From NCBI GenBank assembly GCA_934167225.1, contig CAKPLD010000022.1:1-15433 (forward strand): 15,433 nt of DNA. The letters are read 5' to 3'. The notes beneath the pieces were generated by a model that did not search any database, had not been told where the DNA came from, and saw nothing but the letters and a program-made list of their open reading frames with translations. A program made the position numbers and the translations under genes. This DNA comes from an uncultured Clostridia bacterium. Its GTDB lineage: Bacteria > Bacillota > Clostridia > TANB77 > CAG-508. This document shows, piece after piece, positions 6,370-15,361 of this stretch; within the stretch, counting starts at the first letter, position 1; every line of letters begins with the position of its first letter.

Positions 6370-7143
6370 CTAGGAAAAGGGACTTAACCTTTTCCGTAAT
6401 ACTTTTATATTACTAATATTTTTTTTCTTATTTTCCACAAAATATACAACTAAAAAAGGTAATGTCATCTGAGCAATTATCATTATTGGAGTAAAAAATT
6501 TTCCGCTTAAGTGGTACAATATAGTAAGTGGAGTACCAGGGAAATCTTTAGAGATAAACATTAAATTGCTATCAAAAATATTATTAATTACAAGAGAAAT
6601 TATGCAAATACCTCCTACTAATTCCGCAAAATAAATAATATCCTTTAATTCCAAATTAATATAATTAGAACAATTAATAAGAAGACCTATATATACCATT
6701 ACTCCATGATAAAAAAAGCTATGTAAACTTAAAAAGTGTAGCATAGGATATGCAGGAAGAGAGGTGGTAGGCATAATAATAAATACAATTCCGCCTATAA
6801 TTCCTCCTGTTGCAAGAAAAACATCTCCGATTCTTTCAATTTTTCCTTTTCCAAATGATGCCATCAAACCGGCATATAGTAATAAACTACAATAATACAA
6901 AGGTAAAAAATCATTTACATTAGTTGTTTTTTCTATAAAGAGATTGAAACTTATTTTTACAAATTCTAAAATCCATATGATTGTTGTTAGATGTTTTATT
7001 ATTTTTTTTATTTCATCTTTGTTTTTATGTACAGTTTTTTTTAAGGCTATAAATATTGCAGTTACTGTTAGTATTATTAATATAAAGTGTTGCGTCGTGA
7101 ACATTCCGCAAGGGGGATATTCGTTAGGTTTTGCAAAAAACAT
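6370..7143 (-). CDS. YwaF/TIGR02206-family integral membrane protein
   Basis: 257-aa polytopic membrane protein with about six or seven hydrophobic segments (roughly residues 18-34, 52-70, 80-97, 107-125, 146-157, 168-190 and 215-236). The combination of PLYYCSL (81-87), the glycine-rich GGIIGG (113-118) and PMLHFLSLHSFFYH (133-146) matches the TIGR02206/YwaF family, whose function is unknown. ATG 7143 follows GGAAG at proper distance. The last codons form an 8-bp hairpin, GGAAAAGG (6373-6380) with CCTTTTCC (6388-6395), possibly a 3' end structure without a T run. It is transcribed alone, away from the DUF2207 gene. Confidence 0.85.
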   Translation of the reverse strand: MFFAKPNEYPPCGMFTTQHFILIILTVTAIFIALKKTVHKNKDEIKKIIKHLTTIIWILEFVKISFNLFIEKTTNVNDFLPLYYCSLLLYAGLMASFGKGKIERIGDVFLATGGIIGGIVFIIMPTTSLPAYPMLHFLSLHSFFYHGVMVYIGLLINCSNYINLELKDIIYFAELVGGICIISLVINNIFDSNLMFISKDFPGTPLTILYHLSGKFFTPIMIIAQMTLPFLVVYFVENKKKNISNIKVLRKRLSPFS

Positions 7144-7170
7144 TATTTCACTTCCTTGTATTTTTTATAT

Positions 7171-7198
7171 ATTATATCATTTTTTTTGTTTTGTTCAA
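7171..7198 (-). promoter_or_regulatory. Promoter of the YwaF-like gene
   Basis: On the minus strand: -35 TTGAAC (7193-7198), 16-nt A-rich spacer, -10 TATAAT (7171-7176), 27 bp before the ATG. Confidence 0.65.
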
Positions 7199-7234
7199 CT
7201 TTTTTGATATATTTTGTGTAAATAAAATTAATAC

Positions 7235-7291
7235 CTTAAATGTAAAGTTAAGTTCTAGTATAAAAAACTGGAACTTAACTTTACATTTAAG
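7235..7291. repeat. Long perfect hairpin, 25-bp stem
   Basis: Left arm 7235-7259 (CTTAAATGTAAAGTTAAGTT...) pairs with right arm 7267-7291 along 25 bp with a single G-T wobble and a 7-nt loop. It lies between two divergent genes and has no T tract, so it is not a standard terminator. It could be a small palindromic repeat element, a protein-binding cruciform or a transcribed hairpin. A tandem 9-mer CATGAAATT follows at 7294-7311. Confidence 0.85.
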
Positions 7292-7337
7292 ATCATGAAA
7301 TTCATGAAATTCCTCGGGTGCTCAAAGTATAAATATA

Positions 7338-7366
7338 TTGACAGACCAGAAAATATATGTTATATC
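7338..7366 (+). promoter_or_regulatory. Promoter of the DUF2207 gene
   Basis: Consensus -35 TTGACA (7338-7343), 17-nt spacer, weaker -10 TATATC (7361-7366), 37 bp before the preferred ATG at 7403. Confidence 0.6.
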
Positions 7367-7402
7367 TAGCAAGAAAACAATATGGAGGAAATAAAAATTT
7401 AT

Positions 7403-9196
7403 ATGAAGAAAAAGATTTATCTATTAATTGTAATATTATTAATAAATTTATTTATATATAATGATTCATACGCAAGTGATAAAAACACACAATATATTAT
7501 AGATAAATATGATATTGATATGAAAGTTAATGAAAATAATACATATGATATAACTGAAAAAATAACAGTAAATTACGCAGAAAATGCTAAAAAACAAATA
7601 ATGATAAAAATACCTTTAGAAACAACAAAAACGACGATATTTGATTTTAATAAAAGTAATGTATCTAATATAGAAGTTAATGATTCATATAGAGTAATAA
7701 CAAATTATGATTACAAAATATTAATAATAGGAAATAAAAAAGAAAAAGGGAATAATAAAAAAACATATGAAATTAAATATACATATGATAGAAAAAAAGA
7801 CTCATCAAAAACAGAAGATAAGCTTTTTTATTATTTAATTTATAATGAGAATCAAACAAAAATAAATAATGTAGAATTTACAATAACAATGCCAAAAAAA
7901 GTCAATAAATCAGATGTTAAAATTTCGAATTTATATTCAAAAAATATTAAATATAAAATGACAGACAATATTATTAAAGGTAGCATTGAAAATGGAATAG
8001 AAGATAATTTGTATATTAATGCTACATTACCTGAGGGATATTTTGTAGGAGCACATAGTGGTATTGACTTAGAAATAATAGCTTCTATATTTTTGCTTAT
8101 TATTGGATTTGGAGTTTATCAAAAAAGTAAAAGAAACAATATTCAAAATAATAATGCAATAGAAATGGAATATTATTATCCACCTCATAATTTAAATACT
8201 ACAACATTAGGATATATTTATAAAGGTTATTCAGAAGAAAAAGATGTTACATCATTACTCCTTTACTTGGCAAATAAAGGATATTTAAAAATAGAATCTT
8301 TGGAAGAAAGAGGAATAATATTAAAACGTAAAAATTTTAAAATTATAAAATTAAAAGAGTATGATGGAGAAAATCAAGAAGAAAAGAAATTTTTAGATAA
8401 TTTATTTTTCTTTAAAAATGAAGTAACATCAAAAGATTTATTAGATGATTTTTATTTGACAATATCAACAATAAGAAAAAATATGAATGGAAAAGAAAAT
8501 AAAGATAAAATTACAGATAAAAATCTTTCAAAAATTAGGTTAAATTTGCTAGTAATGATTATTTTTCAGATTTTTATTATGGGAGGAATAAGCTTTTTTT
8601 CAGTCATTAGCATTAATGTTGTATATCTTATACTATTTCTATTGGGAGCATTATTAGCGCTATATAAAATGCAAAATAAATCTACAATAACAATTGCTGT
8701 AGCAATAGGTATATTCGCCGAATTTTTAGCTATGGAAGGAAGTGGAATAAATATATATGGTGGAAAAGTATATTTAGTAAAATTTATTTTAGAAAGTATG
8801 TCACTTATTATATTGATAATATTATACGGAACTATAAAAACTAAAAATACGGATAGCTTAGAATTATTATATGAAATTGATAGTTTTAAGAAATGTTTAA
8901 AAAATATGAATAAATCAAAAATGGAGGAATTATTACATAGTGATTCAGAATATTTTTATAAAATTTTACCTTACACATATGTATTAGGCATTTCAAAAAT
9001 ATGGATAAAAAAATTTGATGAAATAGAATTAAAACCGCCAAAATGGTATGAAGGAGCAGCATCTAGTGAATGCTCATTTGGTAAAGTTATTAATTCAATG
9101 TATTCGACTATAGTGTATTATATGACAAAATATTATAGGCATAGGTACATAAGTGGAAATAGAAGATGGTTAAAAAAGTATAAAAAAATGATATAA
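7403..9196 (+). CDS. DUF2207 domain-containing membrane protein
   Basis: About 597 aa. ATG 7403 is preferred because GGAGG (7384-7388) precedes it, though at a long 14 nt; ATG 7382 in the same frame has no ribosome binding site. The N-terminus (MKKKIYLLIVILLINLFIY, then SYAS) is a signal peptide. An extracellular beta-rich DUF2207 domain follows (IDKYDIDMKVNENNTYDITE onward). A membrane segment lies near residue 220-240. The family hallmark is next: EYYYPPHNLNTTTLGYIYKG, then DVTSLLLYLANKGYLKIE. Three further membrane segments fall around 375-475. The tail lacks the glycine-rich end common in this family and ends in a basic stretch. The function of the family is unknown. It is monocistronic, upstream of the R-M operon. 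Confidence 0.88.
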   Translation: MKKKIYLLIVILLINLFIYNDSYASDKNTQYIIDKYDIDMKVNENNTYDITEKITVNYAENAKKQIMIKIPLETTKTTIFDFNKSNVSNIEVNDSYRVITNYDYKILIIGNKKEKGNNKKTYEIKYTYDRKKDSSKTEDKLFYYLIYNENQTKINNVEFTITMPKKVNKSDVKISNLYSKNIKYKMTDNIIKGSIENGIEDNLYINATLPEGYFVGAHSGIDLEIIASIFLLIIGFGVYQKSKRNNIQNNNAIEMEYYYPPHNLNTTTLGYIYKGYSEEKDVTSLLLYLANKGYLKIESLEERGIILKRKNFKIIKLKEYDGENQEEKKFLDNLFFFKNEVTSKDLLDDFYLTISTIRKNMNGKENKDKITDKNLSKIRLNLLVMIIFQIFIMGGISFFSVISINVVYLILFLLGALLALYKMQNKSTITIAVAIGIFAEFLAMEGSGINIYGGKVYLVKFILESMSLIILIILYGTIKTKNTDSLELLYEIDSFKKCLKNMNKSKMEELLHSDSEYFYKILPYTYVLGISKIWIKKFDEIELKPPKWYEGAASSECSFGKVINSMYSTIVYYMTKYYRHRYISGNRRWLKKYKKMI

Positions 9197-9234
9197 TTCT
9201 TAATGTAAAATATTTATGTAAGGAGATATAAAAG

Positions 9235-9267
9235 AACAAAATAAAATAACAAAATAAAATAACAAAA
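9235..9267. repeat. 13-bp A-rich tandem repeat, about 2.5 copies
   Basis: AACAAAATAAAAT occurs at 9235-9247 and 9248-9260, with a partial third copy to 9267. It follows an orphan ribosome-binding-like AAGGAG (about 9220) that has no start codon behind it. Confidence 0.65.
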
Positions 9268-9293
9268 GTTAACCGACTACAGAAAATAGGAGA

Positions 9294-9331
9294 AGAAGAA
9301 AGTTAAAAAACTCTCTTCTCTCTAATTTTTT
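9294..9331 (+). terminator. Terminator between DUF2207 and hsdM
   Basis: AGAAGAAAGTT (9294-9304) pairs with AACTCTCTTCT (9309-9319) at 10 of 11 positions with a 4-nt loop, and a T run follows at 9326-9331. It separates the DUF2207 transcript from the R-M operon. Confidence 0.65.
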
Positions 9332-9383
9332 ATCCTTATACAAAAATAAAGAAAAAAATCAAGTTCAAATATTAAAAAATTTA

Positions 9384-9412
9384 TTGTTAAAAAACGGATT
9401 GTATGATATAAA
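9384..9412 (+). promoter_or_regulatory. Promoter of the hsdMSR operon
   Basis: -35 TTGTTA (9384-9389), 17-nt spacer, -10 TATAAA (9407-9412), 36 bp before the hsdM ATG. Confidence 0.65.
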
Positions 9413-9447
9413 ATAATGGACGGAATAAGAAAAAACGGAGGAAACAA

Positions 9448-11004
9448 ATGGAAAGCAAAAATATAAGAGAAAGAGAAGAAATACATAAAGCAATATGGTC
9501 AATAGCGGATGATTTAAGAGGTTCAGTAGATGGATGGGACTTTAAGCAATACATATTGGGAATAATGTTTTATAGATACATATCGGAAAATATAACAAAC
9601 TACATAAACGAAGGAGAAAGAAGGGCAGGAGATACAAATTTTGATTATGCAAAAATAGCAGACGACGAAGCTGAAACAATTAAAGAAGATATGGTAGAAG
9701 TAAAGGGATTTTTTATATTACCATCAGAATTATTTGAAAATGTATGTAAAAGAGCAAAAAATGATGAAAATTTAAATGAAACACTAGAAACAATATTTAA
9801 CAATATTGAAAATTCAGCCAAAGGGGCAGAAAGTGAAGAAAATTTTGCAGGATTATTTGATGATATTGATGTTAATAGTAACAAACTAGGAGCAACAGTT
9901 GCAAAAAGAAATGATAGATTGGTAAAGATATTAGAGGGAATTGCAAGCATTCCATTAGGAAATTATAAAGATAATACAATAGATGCATTTGGAGATGCTT
10001 ATGAATTTTTAATGTCAATGTATGCATCTAATGCAGGAAAATCTGGAGGGGAATTTTATACACCACAAGAAGTAAGCGAATTGCTAACAAAACTAGCAAT
10101 TGTTGGAAAAACGTCAGTTAGCAAAGTGTATGACCCTGCATGTGGATCTGGTTCATTATTACTAAAGTCGGCTAAAATACTAGGAAAAGACAATGTAACA
10201 AATGGATTTTATGGACAAGAAATAAATTTAACAACATATAACCTTTGTAGAATAAATATGTTTTTACATGATATAGATTACGATAAATTTGATATAGCTT
10301 GTGAAGATACATTAACATCTCCTCAACATAGAGATGAAAAATTTGAGGTTATAGTTTCAAATCCGCCATATTCTATAAAATGGGAAGGAAAAGATAATGT
10401 GGTTCTTATGGGAGATTCGCGTTATTCACCAGCAGGAGTTCTAGCACCAAAAAATAAAGCAGATTTTGCCTTTATAATGCATTCTCTATCGTGTCTTGAA
10501 ACAAACGGAACAGCAGCTATAGTTTGTTTTCCAGGTATTTTCTATAGAGGTGGAGCAGAGCAAGATATTAGAAAATATTTAATTGATAATAATTTTATAG
10601 ATAGCATTATTCAGTTACCTGATAATTTATTTTTTGGAACAACAATTGCAACATGTATTATGGTTTTAAAGAAAAATAAAAGTGATAATAGCACATTGTT
10701 TATAGATGCATCAAAGGAATGTGTAAAAGTTACAAATAATAATAAATTGACAGATAAAAACATTGAAAATATAGTAAAGATATTTACAGAGAGGAAAAAT
10801 ATAAATTATATATCTAAATTAGTTCCAAATAAAGAAATAGGAGAAAATGATTATAATTTATCTGTTTTTACTTATGTTGAAAAAGAAGATAAAAGAGAAA
10901 AAATAGATATAAAAGTTTTAAATAAAGAGATTGTCGAAATAGTTGAAAAAGAAAACATACTTCGTAATGAAATAAATAAATTCATTTTGGAAGACGAGGT
11001 GTAA
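9448..11004 (+). CDS. hsdM: Type I restriction-modification methyltransferase subunit HsdM
   Basis: 518-aa N6-adenine DNA methyltransferase subunit. With HsdS it methylates the host's recognition sites, and it also forms part of the HsdR-containing restriction complex. The N-terminal HsdM_N helical region covers about residues 1-165 (HKAIWSIADDLRGSVDGWDF). The methylase core has GGEFYTP (200-206), the SAM-binding motif I DPACGSGS (229-236) and the catalytic motif IV NPPY (305-308). All key residues are present and length is normal for the family. ATG 9448 follows GGAGG at 6 nt. The gene stops 2 bp before hsdS, so the two are translated from one message. Confidence 0.97.
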   Translation: MESKNIREREEIHKAIWSIADDLRGSVDGWDFKQYILGIMFYRYISENITNYINEGERRAGDTNFDYAKIADDEAETIKEDMVEVKGFFILPSELFENVCKRAKNDENLNETLETIFNNIENSAKGAESEENFAGLFDDIDVNSNKLGATVAKRNDRLVKILEGIASIPLGNYKDNTIDAFGDAYEFLMSMYASNAGKSGGEFYTPQEVSELLTKLAIVGKTSVSKVYDPACGSGSLLLKSAKILGKDNVTNGFYGQEINLTTYNLCRINMFLHDIDYDKFDIACEDTLTSPQHRDEKFEVIVSNPPYSIKWEGKDNVVLMGDSRYSPAGVLAPKNKADFAFIMHSLSCLETNGTAAIVCFPGIFYRGGAEQDIRKYLIDNNFIDSIIQLPDNLFFGTTIATCIMVLKKNKSDNSTLFIDASKECVKVTNNNKLTDKNIENIVKIFTERKNINYISKLVPNKEIGENDYNLSVFTYVEKEDKREKIDIKVLNKEIVEIVEKENILRNEINKFILEDEV

Positions 11005-11006
11005 AA

Positions 11007-12203
11007 ATGGGAAAAATAGAAGAATTAGTAAAAAAAATGTGCCCAAATGGTGTGGAATATAAAACAATTGGAGAAATAGCAACATATAGAAGAGGATCGT
11101 TTCCACAACCATATACAAACAGCGAATTTTATGGTGGAAAAGATTCTATGCCATTTGTACAAGTTGCAGATATTGAGGATTATGGATTAGTATTAAAAGA
11201 AAAAACAAAACAAACAATTTCGAAAATAGCACAACCTAAAAGTATATTTGTTCCAAAAGGAAATGTAATTTGCTCGATTCAAGGGACAATTGGAAGAGTT
11301 GCTATCACACAATATGATGCTTATGTAGACAGAACAATTGCAATATTTAATGGATTTAAAATAGACATAGATAAATATTTTTTTGCATATTGTATTCAAG
11401 TAAAATTTGGAATAGAAAAAAAATTTGCAAGGGGAAGTACATTAAAGACTATAACCAAAGAAGAATTTACAAAGTTTCGTATTCCTGTGCCACCATTAGA
11501 TATTCAACATAAAATAGTGGATATTTTAAATAAATTTATAGCACTTTCTATGGAACTTTCACATGAGTTAACAGCCAGGCAAAAACAATATGAATATTAT
11601 AAGGAAAAATTATTACATTTTGAAAAAAACACAAAATATATAAAACTTAAAGAAATTGTAGAATTTAAAAATGGTAAAGGACATGAAAGAGTTGTTGATC
11701 CAAATGGACAATATATATTAGTAACATCAAAAGCTATATCTACAAATATGAAACAGATTAGGAGAACAAATGCAAACTTAGTACCATTATCTGAAGGGGA
11801 CATAACAATGGTAATGAGTGATTTGCCAAATGGAAAAGCACTGGCAAAATGTTTTTTAGTAGATGAAGATAATAAATATACACTAAATCAAAGAATAGGA
11901 TGTTTTATAAACAAAAATACAAAAGAAATTGATACAAAATTTTTATTTTATATATTAAATAGAAATTATGATTTACTAAAATATGACAATAGAGTAGATC
12001 AAACAAATTTAAGGAAGGATGATATATTAAATATTGAAATACCAATACCACCGAAAAAAGAACAAGAACGAATAGCATGTATTTTGGATAAATTCGATAA
12101 AATATGTAATGATGAATTAGTTGGTTTACCAGCAGAAATAGAAGCCAGACAAAAACAATATGAATATTATAGAGACAAACTATTAACATTTAAAGAATTA
12201 TAG
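11007..12203 (+). CDS. hsdS: Type I restriction-modification specificity subunit HsdS
   Basis: 398-aa subunit that sets the DNA target of the complex. It has the standard two-half architecture. Target-recognition domain 1 covers about residues 12-170 (KTIGEIATYRRGSFP, then EFTKFRIPVPPLDIQHKI). A conserved helix follows (LTARQKQYEYYKEKLLHF). Target-recognition domain 2 covers about 205-365 and ends in IPIPPKKEQERI, followed by a second conserved helix (IEARQKQYEYYRDKLLTF). The two target domains are unlike each other, so the site is predicted to be bipartite and asymmetric. The near-identical helices also match at DNA level. No second hsdS or invertase is visible. Confidence 0.96.
   Translation: MGKIEELVKKMCPNGVEYKTIGEIATYRRGSFPQPYTNSEFYGGKDSMPFVQVADIEDYGLVLKEKTKQTISKIAQPKSIFVPKGNVICSIQGTIGRVAITQYDAYVDRTIAIFNGFKIDIDKYFFAYCIQVKFGIEKKFARGSTLKTITKEEFTKFRIPVPPLDIQHKIVDILNKFIALSMELSHELTARQKQYEYYKEKLLHFEKNTKYIKLKEIVEFKNGKGHERVVDPNGQYILVTSKAISTNMKQIRRTNANLVPLSEGDITMVMSDLPNGKALAKCFLVDEDNKYTLNQRIGCFINKNTKEIDTKFLFYILNRNYDLLKYDNRVDQTNLRKDDILNIEIPIPPKKEQERIACILDKFDKICNDELVGLPAEIEARQKQYEYYRDKLLTFKEL
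11574..11602 (+). repeat. hsdS internal repeat, copy 1
   Basis: GCCAG plus CAAAAACAATATGAATATTA and flanks recur at 12144-12172 with one mismatch in the first 28 bases; 22 bases (11580-11601 and 12150-12171) are identical. It encodes the conserved spacer helix ARQKQYEYY. Such repeats allow exchange of whole target-recognition domains by homologous recombination (family knowledge). Confidence 0.8.
12144..12172 (+). repeat. hsdS internal repeat, copy 2
   Basis: Second copy of the repeat at 11574-11602, encoding the C-terminal conserved helix. The copies are 570 bp apart, so recombination between them would remove the second target-recognition domain in frame (570 = 3 x 190). Confidence 0.8.
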
Positions 12204-12249
12204 CTCTAATTTGAAATCTAAAAAAGACGAGAAAGGAATGAGAGTGAAA

Positions 12250-15200
12250 ATGGAAAATAATATAAAAATGAATGAACCAACAGTAGTAGAAGAATATAAA
12301 ACGATTAAAAGAACAGAAGAAGGCTATCAAAGTGAGCAAGAATTAGAAAATGAATTTATAAAAATGCTTACAGAACAAGGGTATGAATATTTAAAAATTC
12401 ATAATTCGGAAAATTTAATAAACAATGTCCGTACTCAGCTTGAAATTGTGAACAATTACAAATTCACAGATAATGAATGGGACAGATTTTTTAAAGAAGC
12501 TATTGCAAACAAAAATGAGGGTATAGTTGAAAAAACAAGAAAAATACAAGACGATAATGTTCAGGTACTAAAAAGAGATGATGGAACAAGTAAAAACATA
12601 ACATTAATAGATAAAAAATGTATTCATAACAATAGGCTACAAGTTATAAATCAATATGTAGAAAATAGTGGAAATTATGATAATAGATATGATGTTACTA
12701 TATTAGTAAATGGATTGCCTTTGATACATGTAGAATTAAAAAGAAGAGGAGTGGCTTTAAAAGAAGCATTTAATCAAATAGATAGATACCAAAGAGATAG
12801 TTTTTGGGCTGGAAGTGGCTTGTATGAGTATGTTCAAATATTTGTGATCTCAAATGGTACAAACACAAAATATTATTCAAATACAACAAGAGAAAACCAC
12901 ATAAAAGAACAAAATTCACTTAGAAATAAAAGAAAAAAGACAAGTAATAGTTTTGAATTTACATCATTTTGGGCTGACAGCAAAAACAAAGCAATTCCAG
13001 ATTTAGTAGACTTTACAAGAACATTTTTTGCAAAAAACACAATTTTAAATATATTAACAAAATATTGTGTATTTACATCAGAAGACTTATTACTTGTAAT
13101 GAGACCATACCAAATTGTTGCTACAGAAAGAATATTAAGCAGGATTCAAGTATCAACAAATTACAACAAATTAGGAACAATAGAGGCAGGAGGATATATT
13201 TGGCATACTACAGGATCAGGAAAAACATTAACATCTTTTAAAACGGCACAGTTAGCAAGTGATTTAGAGTATGTGGACAAAGTATTATTTATTGTAGATA
13301 GAAGAGATTTAGATTATCAAACAATGAAAGAATATGATAAATTTCAAAAAGGGGCAGCAAATGGAAATAGAAGTACAAAAGTGCTTAAAAAACAATTAGA
13401 AGATAAGACATCGAAAATAATAATAACAACAATTCAAAAATTAAGTGAATTTGTAAAGAAAAATAAAAATCATCCAATTTATCAAAAACACACAGTATTA
13501 ATATTTGATGAATGTCATCGTTCACAATTTGGTGAAATGCACAAAATGATAATACATAACTTTAAAAATTATCATTTATTTGGATTTACAGGAACACCAA
13601 TAAAACCTCAAAATGCTACCTATACTAAAAATCTACTTTATTGTACAACTGCTCAAATTTTTGGAGATGAATTACACACATATACAATAGTAGATGCTAT
13701 AAATGATGGAAATGTATTGCCTTTTAGAATAGATTATATAAATACTATAAAAGCCAAAGATGGTTTAAAAGATGAGAAAGTGCCAGGAATTAACAAAGAA
13801 GAAGTATTAGATTCGCCAGAAAGAATATCAAATGTTGTTACATACATTATAGATCATTTTGACCAAAAAACAAAAAGAAATTCAGTTTATGACTTACAAG
13901 GACAAAGGCTAAATGGATTTAATTCAATATTTGCGGTATCATCGATACAAATGGCTAAAAAATATTATTTAGAATTTAAAAAACAATTACAAGAAAAACA
14001 AAAAAGTCTAACAGTATCTGTAATATATTCTTTTGTCCAAAATGAAGAAGATGAACCAAATGGAATATTAGACGAAGAGGGCTTTGAAACAGATTTACTA
14101 GATAAAAGTTCTAGAGAATTTTTAGACTTTGTAATAGATGAATATAATAAAACATTCAAAACCAATTTTTCATCAAAAGGAAATGGTTTTATGGATTATT
14201 ATAAAGATTTATCAGATAAAGTAAAAAACAAGGAAGTTGATTTACTAATTGTTGTAAATATGTTTTTAACAGGGTTTGATGCAACGACTCTAAACACATT
14301 ATGGGTAGATAAAAATTTAAAACAACATGGTTTAATACAGGCTTATTCAAGAACAAACCGTATATTAAATTCTGTAAAAACCTACGGAAATATAGTCTGC
14401 TTTAGAAATCTAGAAGGAGAAACAGATTCGGCAATAGCTTTATTTGGCGATAAAAGCGAAACAGGTGTTGTATTATTAAAATCTTACCAAGATTATTTTT
14501 ACGGTTATGAAAATAGTAAAGGTAAAAAACAAAAAGGATATGAGGAAAGAATTGCTGAGTTGTTACAAAAATATCCACTTGGTAAACAGATTATAGGAGA
14601 AAAGGCAGAAAAAGATTTTATAATATCAATAGGAAATATACTTAGATTAAGAAACATATTGTCTTCTTTTGATCAATTTTCTGGAAATGAAATATTGTCA
14701 GAAAGAGATTTTCAGGATTATACTGGAATGTATGTTGATTTATATCAAAAGTATAAACAAAAAAATGAGAATGACAAAGAAAGCATTAAAGAAGATGTTG
14801 TTTTTGAGATGGAATTGGTTAAACAAGTTGAAGTAAATATTGACTATATTTTAATGCTTGTAGCAAAATATCATGAGTCTCATTGCCAAGATAAAGAGAT
14901 TCTTGGATCTATTGATAAGGCTATTAAATCAAGTTTGACTCTTCGCTCGAAAAAGGAGTTGATTGAAGAATTTATTTCCACAATAAATTCTAATTCTGAT
15001 GTTATGGAGGATTGGAAGAGTTTTGTTAAGGAACAAAAGGAATTTGATTTGAAGAAAATTATTGACGAGGAGAATTTGAATGAGGAGGAAACTAGGAAAT
15101 TTATAGATAATGCTTTTAGAGAGGGATTTGTTAAAACTAGTGGTACTGATATTGAGAAAATTTTGCCTCCTATGAGGAGATTTGGCGGTGGAAATAGAGC

Positions 15201-15264
15201 TGAGAGAAAGGCTAGAATTGTTGAGAAAATTAAGTGGTTTTTTGATATTTATTTTGGGGTGTGA
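12250..15264 (+). CDS. hsdR: Type I restriction-modification endonuclease/translocase subunit HsdR
   Basis: About 1004 aa, normal for HsdR. It cleaves unmethylated DNA after ATP-driven translocation. N-terminal PD-(D/E)xK nuclease: D148 in RYDVTILVNG, E162 and K164 in HVELKRRG, then FNQIDRYQRD. Superfamily 2 motor: Walker A TTGSGKT (K325), DECH box (420-423), FGFTGTP, and motif VI QAYSRTNR (697-704). The C-terminal helical domain ends PPMRRFGGGNRAERKARIVEKI, as usual. All catalytic residues are intact. The start is uncertain: GTG 12244 (6 nt after AAAGGA) and ATG 12238 are in frame; ATG 12250 is chosen by family resemblance. The last ~120 codons use more G-ending codons than the rest. Confidence 0.95.
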   Translation: MENNIKMNEPTVVEEYKTIKRTEEGYQSEQELENEFIKMLTEQGYEYLKIHNSENLINNVRTQLEIVNNYKFTDNEWDRFFKEAIANKNEGIVEKTRKIQDDNVQVLKRDDGTSKNITLIDKKCIHNNRLQVINQYVENSGNYDNRYDVTILVNGLPLIHVELKRRGVALKEAFNQIDRYQRDSFWAGSGLYEYVQIFVISNGTNTKYYSNTTRENHIKEQNSLRNKRKKTSNSFEFTSFWADSKNKAIPDLVDFTRTFFAKNTILNILTKYCVFTSEDLLLVMRPYQIVATERILSRIQVSTNYNKLGTIEAGGYIWHTTGSGKTLTSFKTAQLASDLEYVDKVLFIVDRRDLDYQTMKEYDKFQKGAANGNRSTKVLKKQLEDKTSKIIITTIQKLSEFVKKNKNHPIYQKHTVLIFDECHRSQFGEMHKMIIHNFKNYHLFGFTGTPIKPQNATYTKNLLYCTTAQIFGDELHTYTIVDAINDGNVLPFRIDYINTIKAKDGLKDEKVPGINKEEVLDSPERISNVVTYIIDHFDQKTKRNSVYDLQGQRLNGFNSIFAVSSIQMAKKYYLEFKKQLQEKQKSLTVSVIYSFVQNEEDEPNGILDEEGFETDLLDKSSREFLDFVIDEYNKTFKTNFSSKGNGFMDYYKDLSDKVKNKEVDLLIVVNMFLTGFDATTLNTLWVDKNLKQHGLIQAYSRTNRILNSVKTYGNIVCFRNLEGETDSAIALFGDKSETGVVLLKSYQDYFYGYENSKGKKQKGYEERIAELLQKYPLGKQIIGEKAEKDFIISIGNILRLRNILSSFDQFSGNEILSERDFQDYTGMYVDLYQKYKQKNENDKESIKEDVVFEMELVKQVEVNIDYILMLVAKYHESHCQDKEILGSIDKAIKSSLTLRSKKELIEEFISTINSNSDVMEDWKSFVKEQKEFDLKKIIDEENLNEEETRKFIDNAFREGFVKTSGTDIEKILPPMRRFGGGNRAERKARIVEKIKWFFDIYFGV

Positions 15265-15265
15265 G

Positions 15266-15361
15266 TTTTTAGGAAAAACATTATTTTTGGATGAAATTGG
15301 ACAAGAAAGAATTAAATTATCAGTTAAAAATATTAAAGAAAAAACAAATAGTTTAATATAA
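15266..15361 (+). pseudogene. Possible 3' remnant of another gene after hsdR
   Basis: Right after the hsdR stop, a different frame reads FLGKTLFLDEIGQERIKLSV and continues KNIKEKTNSLI to TAA 15359-15361. The IKLSVKN pattern resembles the last strand of an S1-type RNA-binding domain. There is no start codon or ribosome binding site, and its upstream part would overlap hsdR. A truncated resident gene at the island edge is possible, as is a chance frame; I cannot tell which. Confidence 0.3.

Noticed and set aside
6373..6395. Intrinsic terminator of the YwaF-like gene
   Set aside because: The 8-bp stem is real, but it overlaps the last codons and no T run follows on the minus strand.
6944..7207. 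Plus-strand open frame of 87 codons
   Set aside because: Antisense to the YwaF-like gene and its promoter; its composition is that of a reversed membrane protein.
9235..9267. CRISPR-like repeats
   Set aside because: Units are contiguous 13-mers with no spacers and no cas genes in the window.
9645..9950. Minus-strand open frame inside hsdM
   Set aside because: Shadow of the hsdM coding strand; the same applies to minus-strand frames within hsdS and hsdR (11193-11399, 11597-11803, 11905-12189, 13965-14165, 14929-15432).
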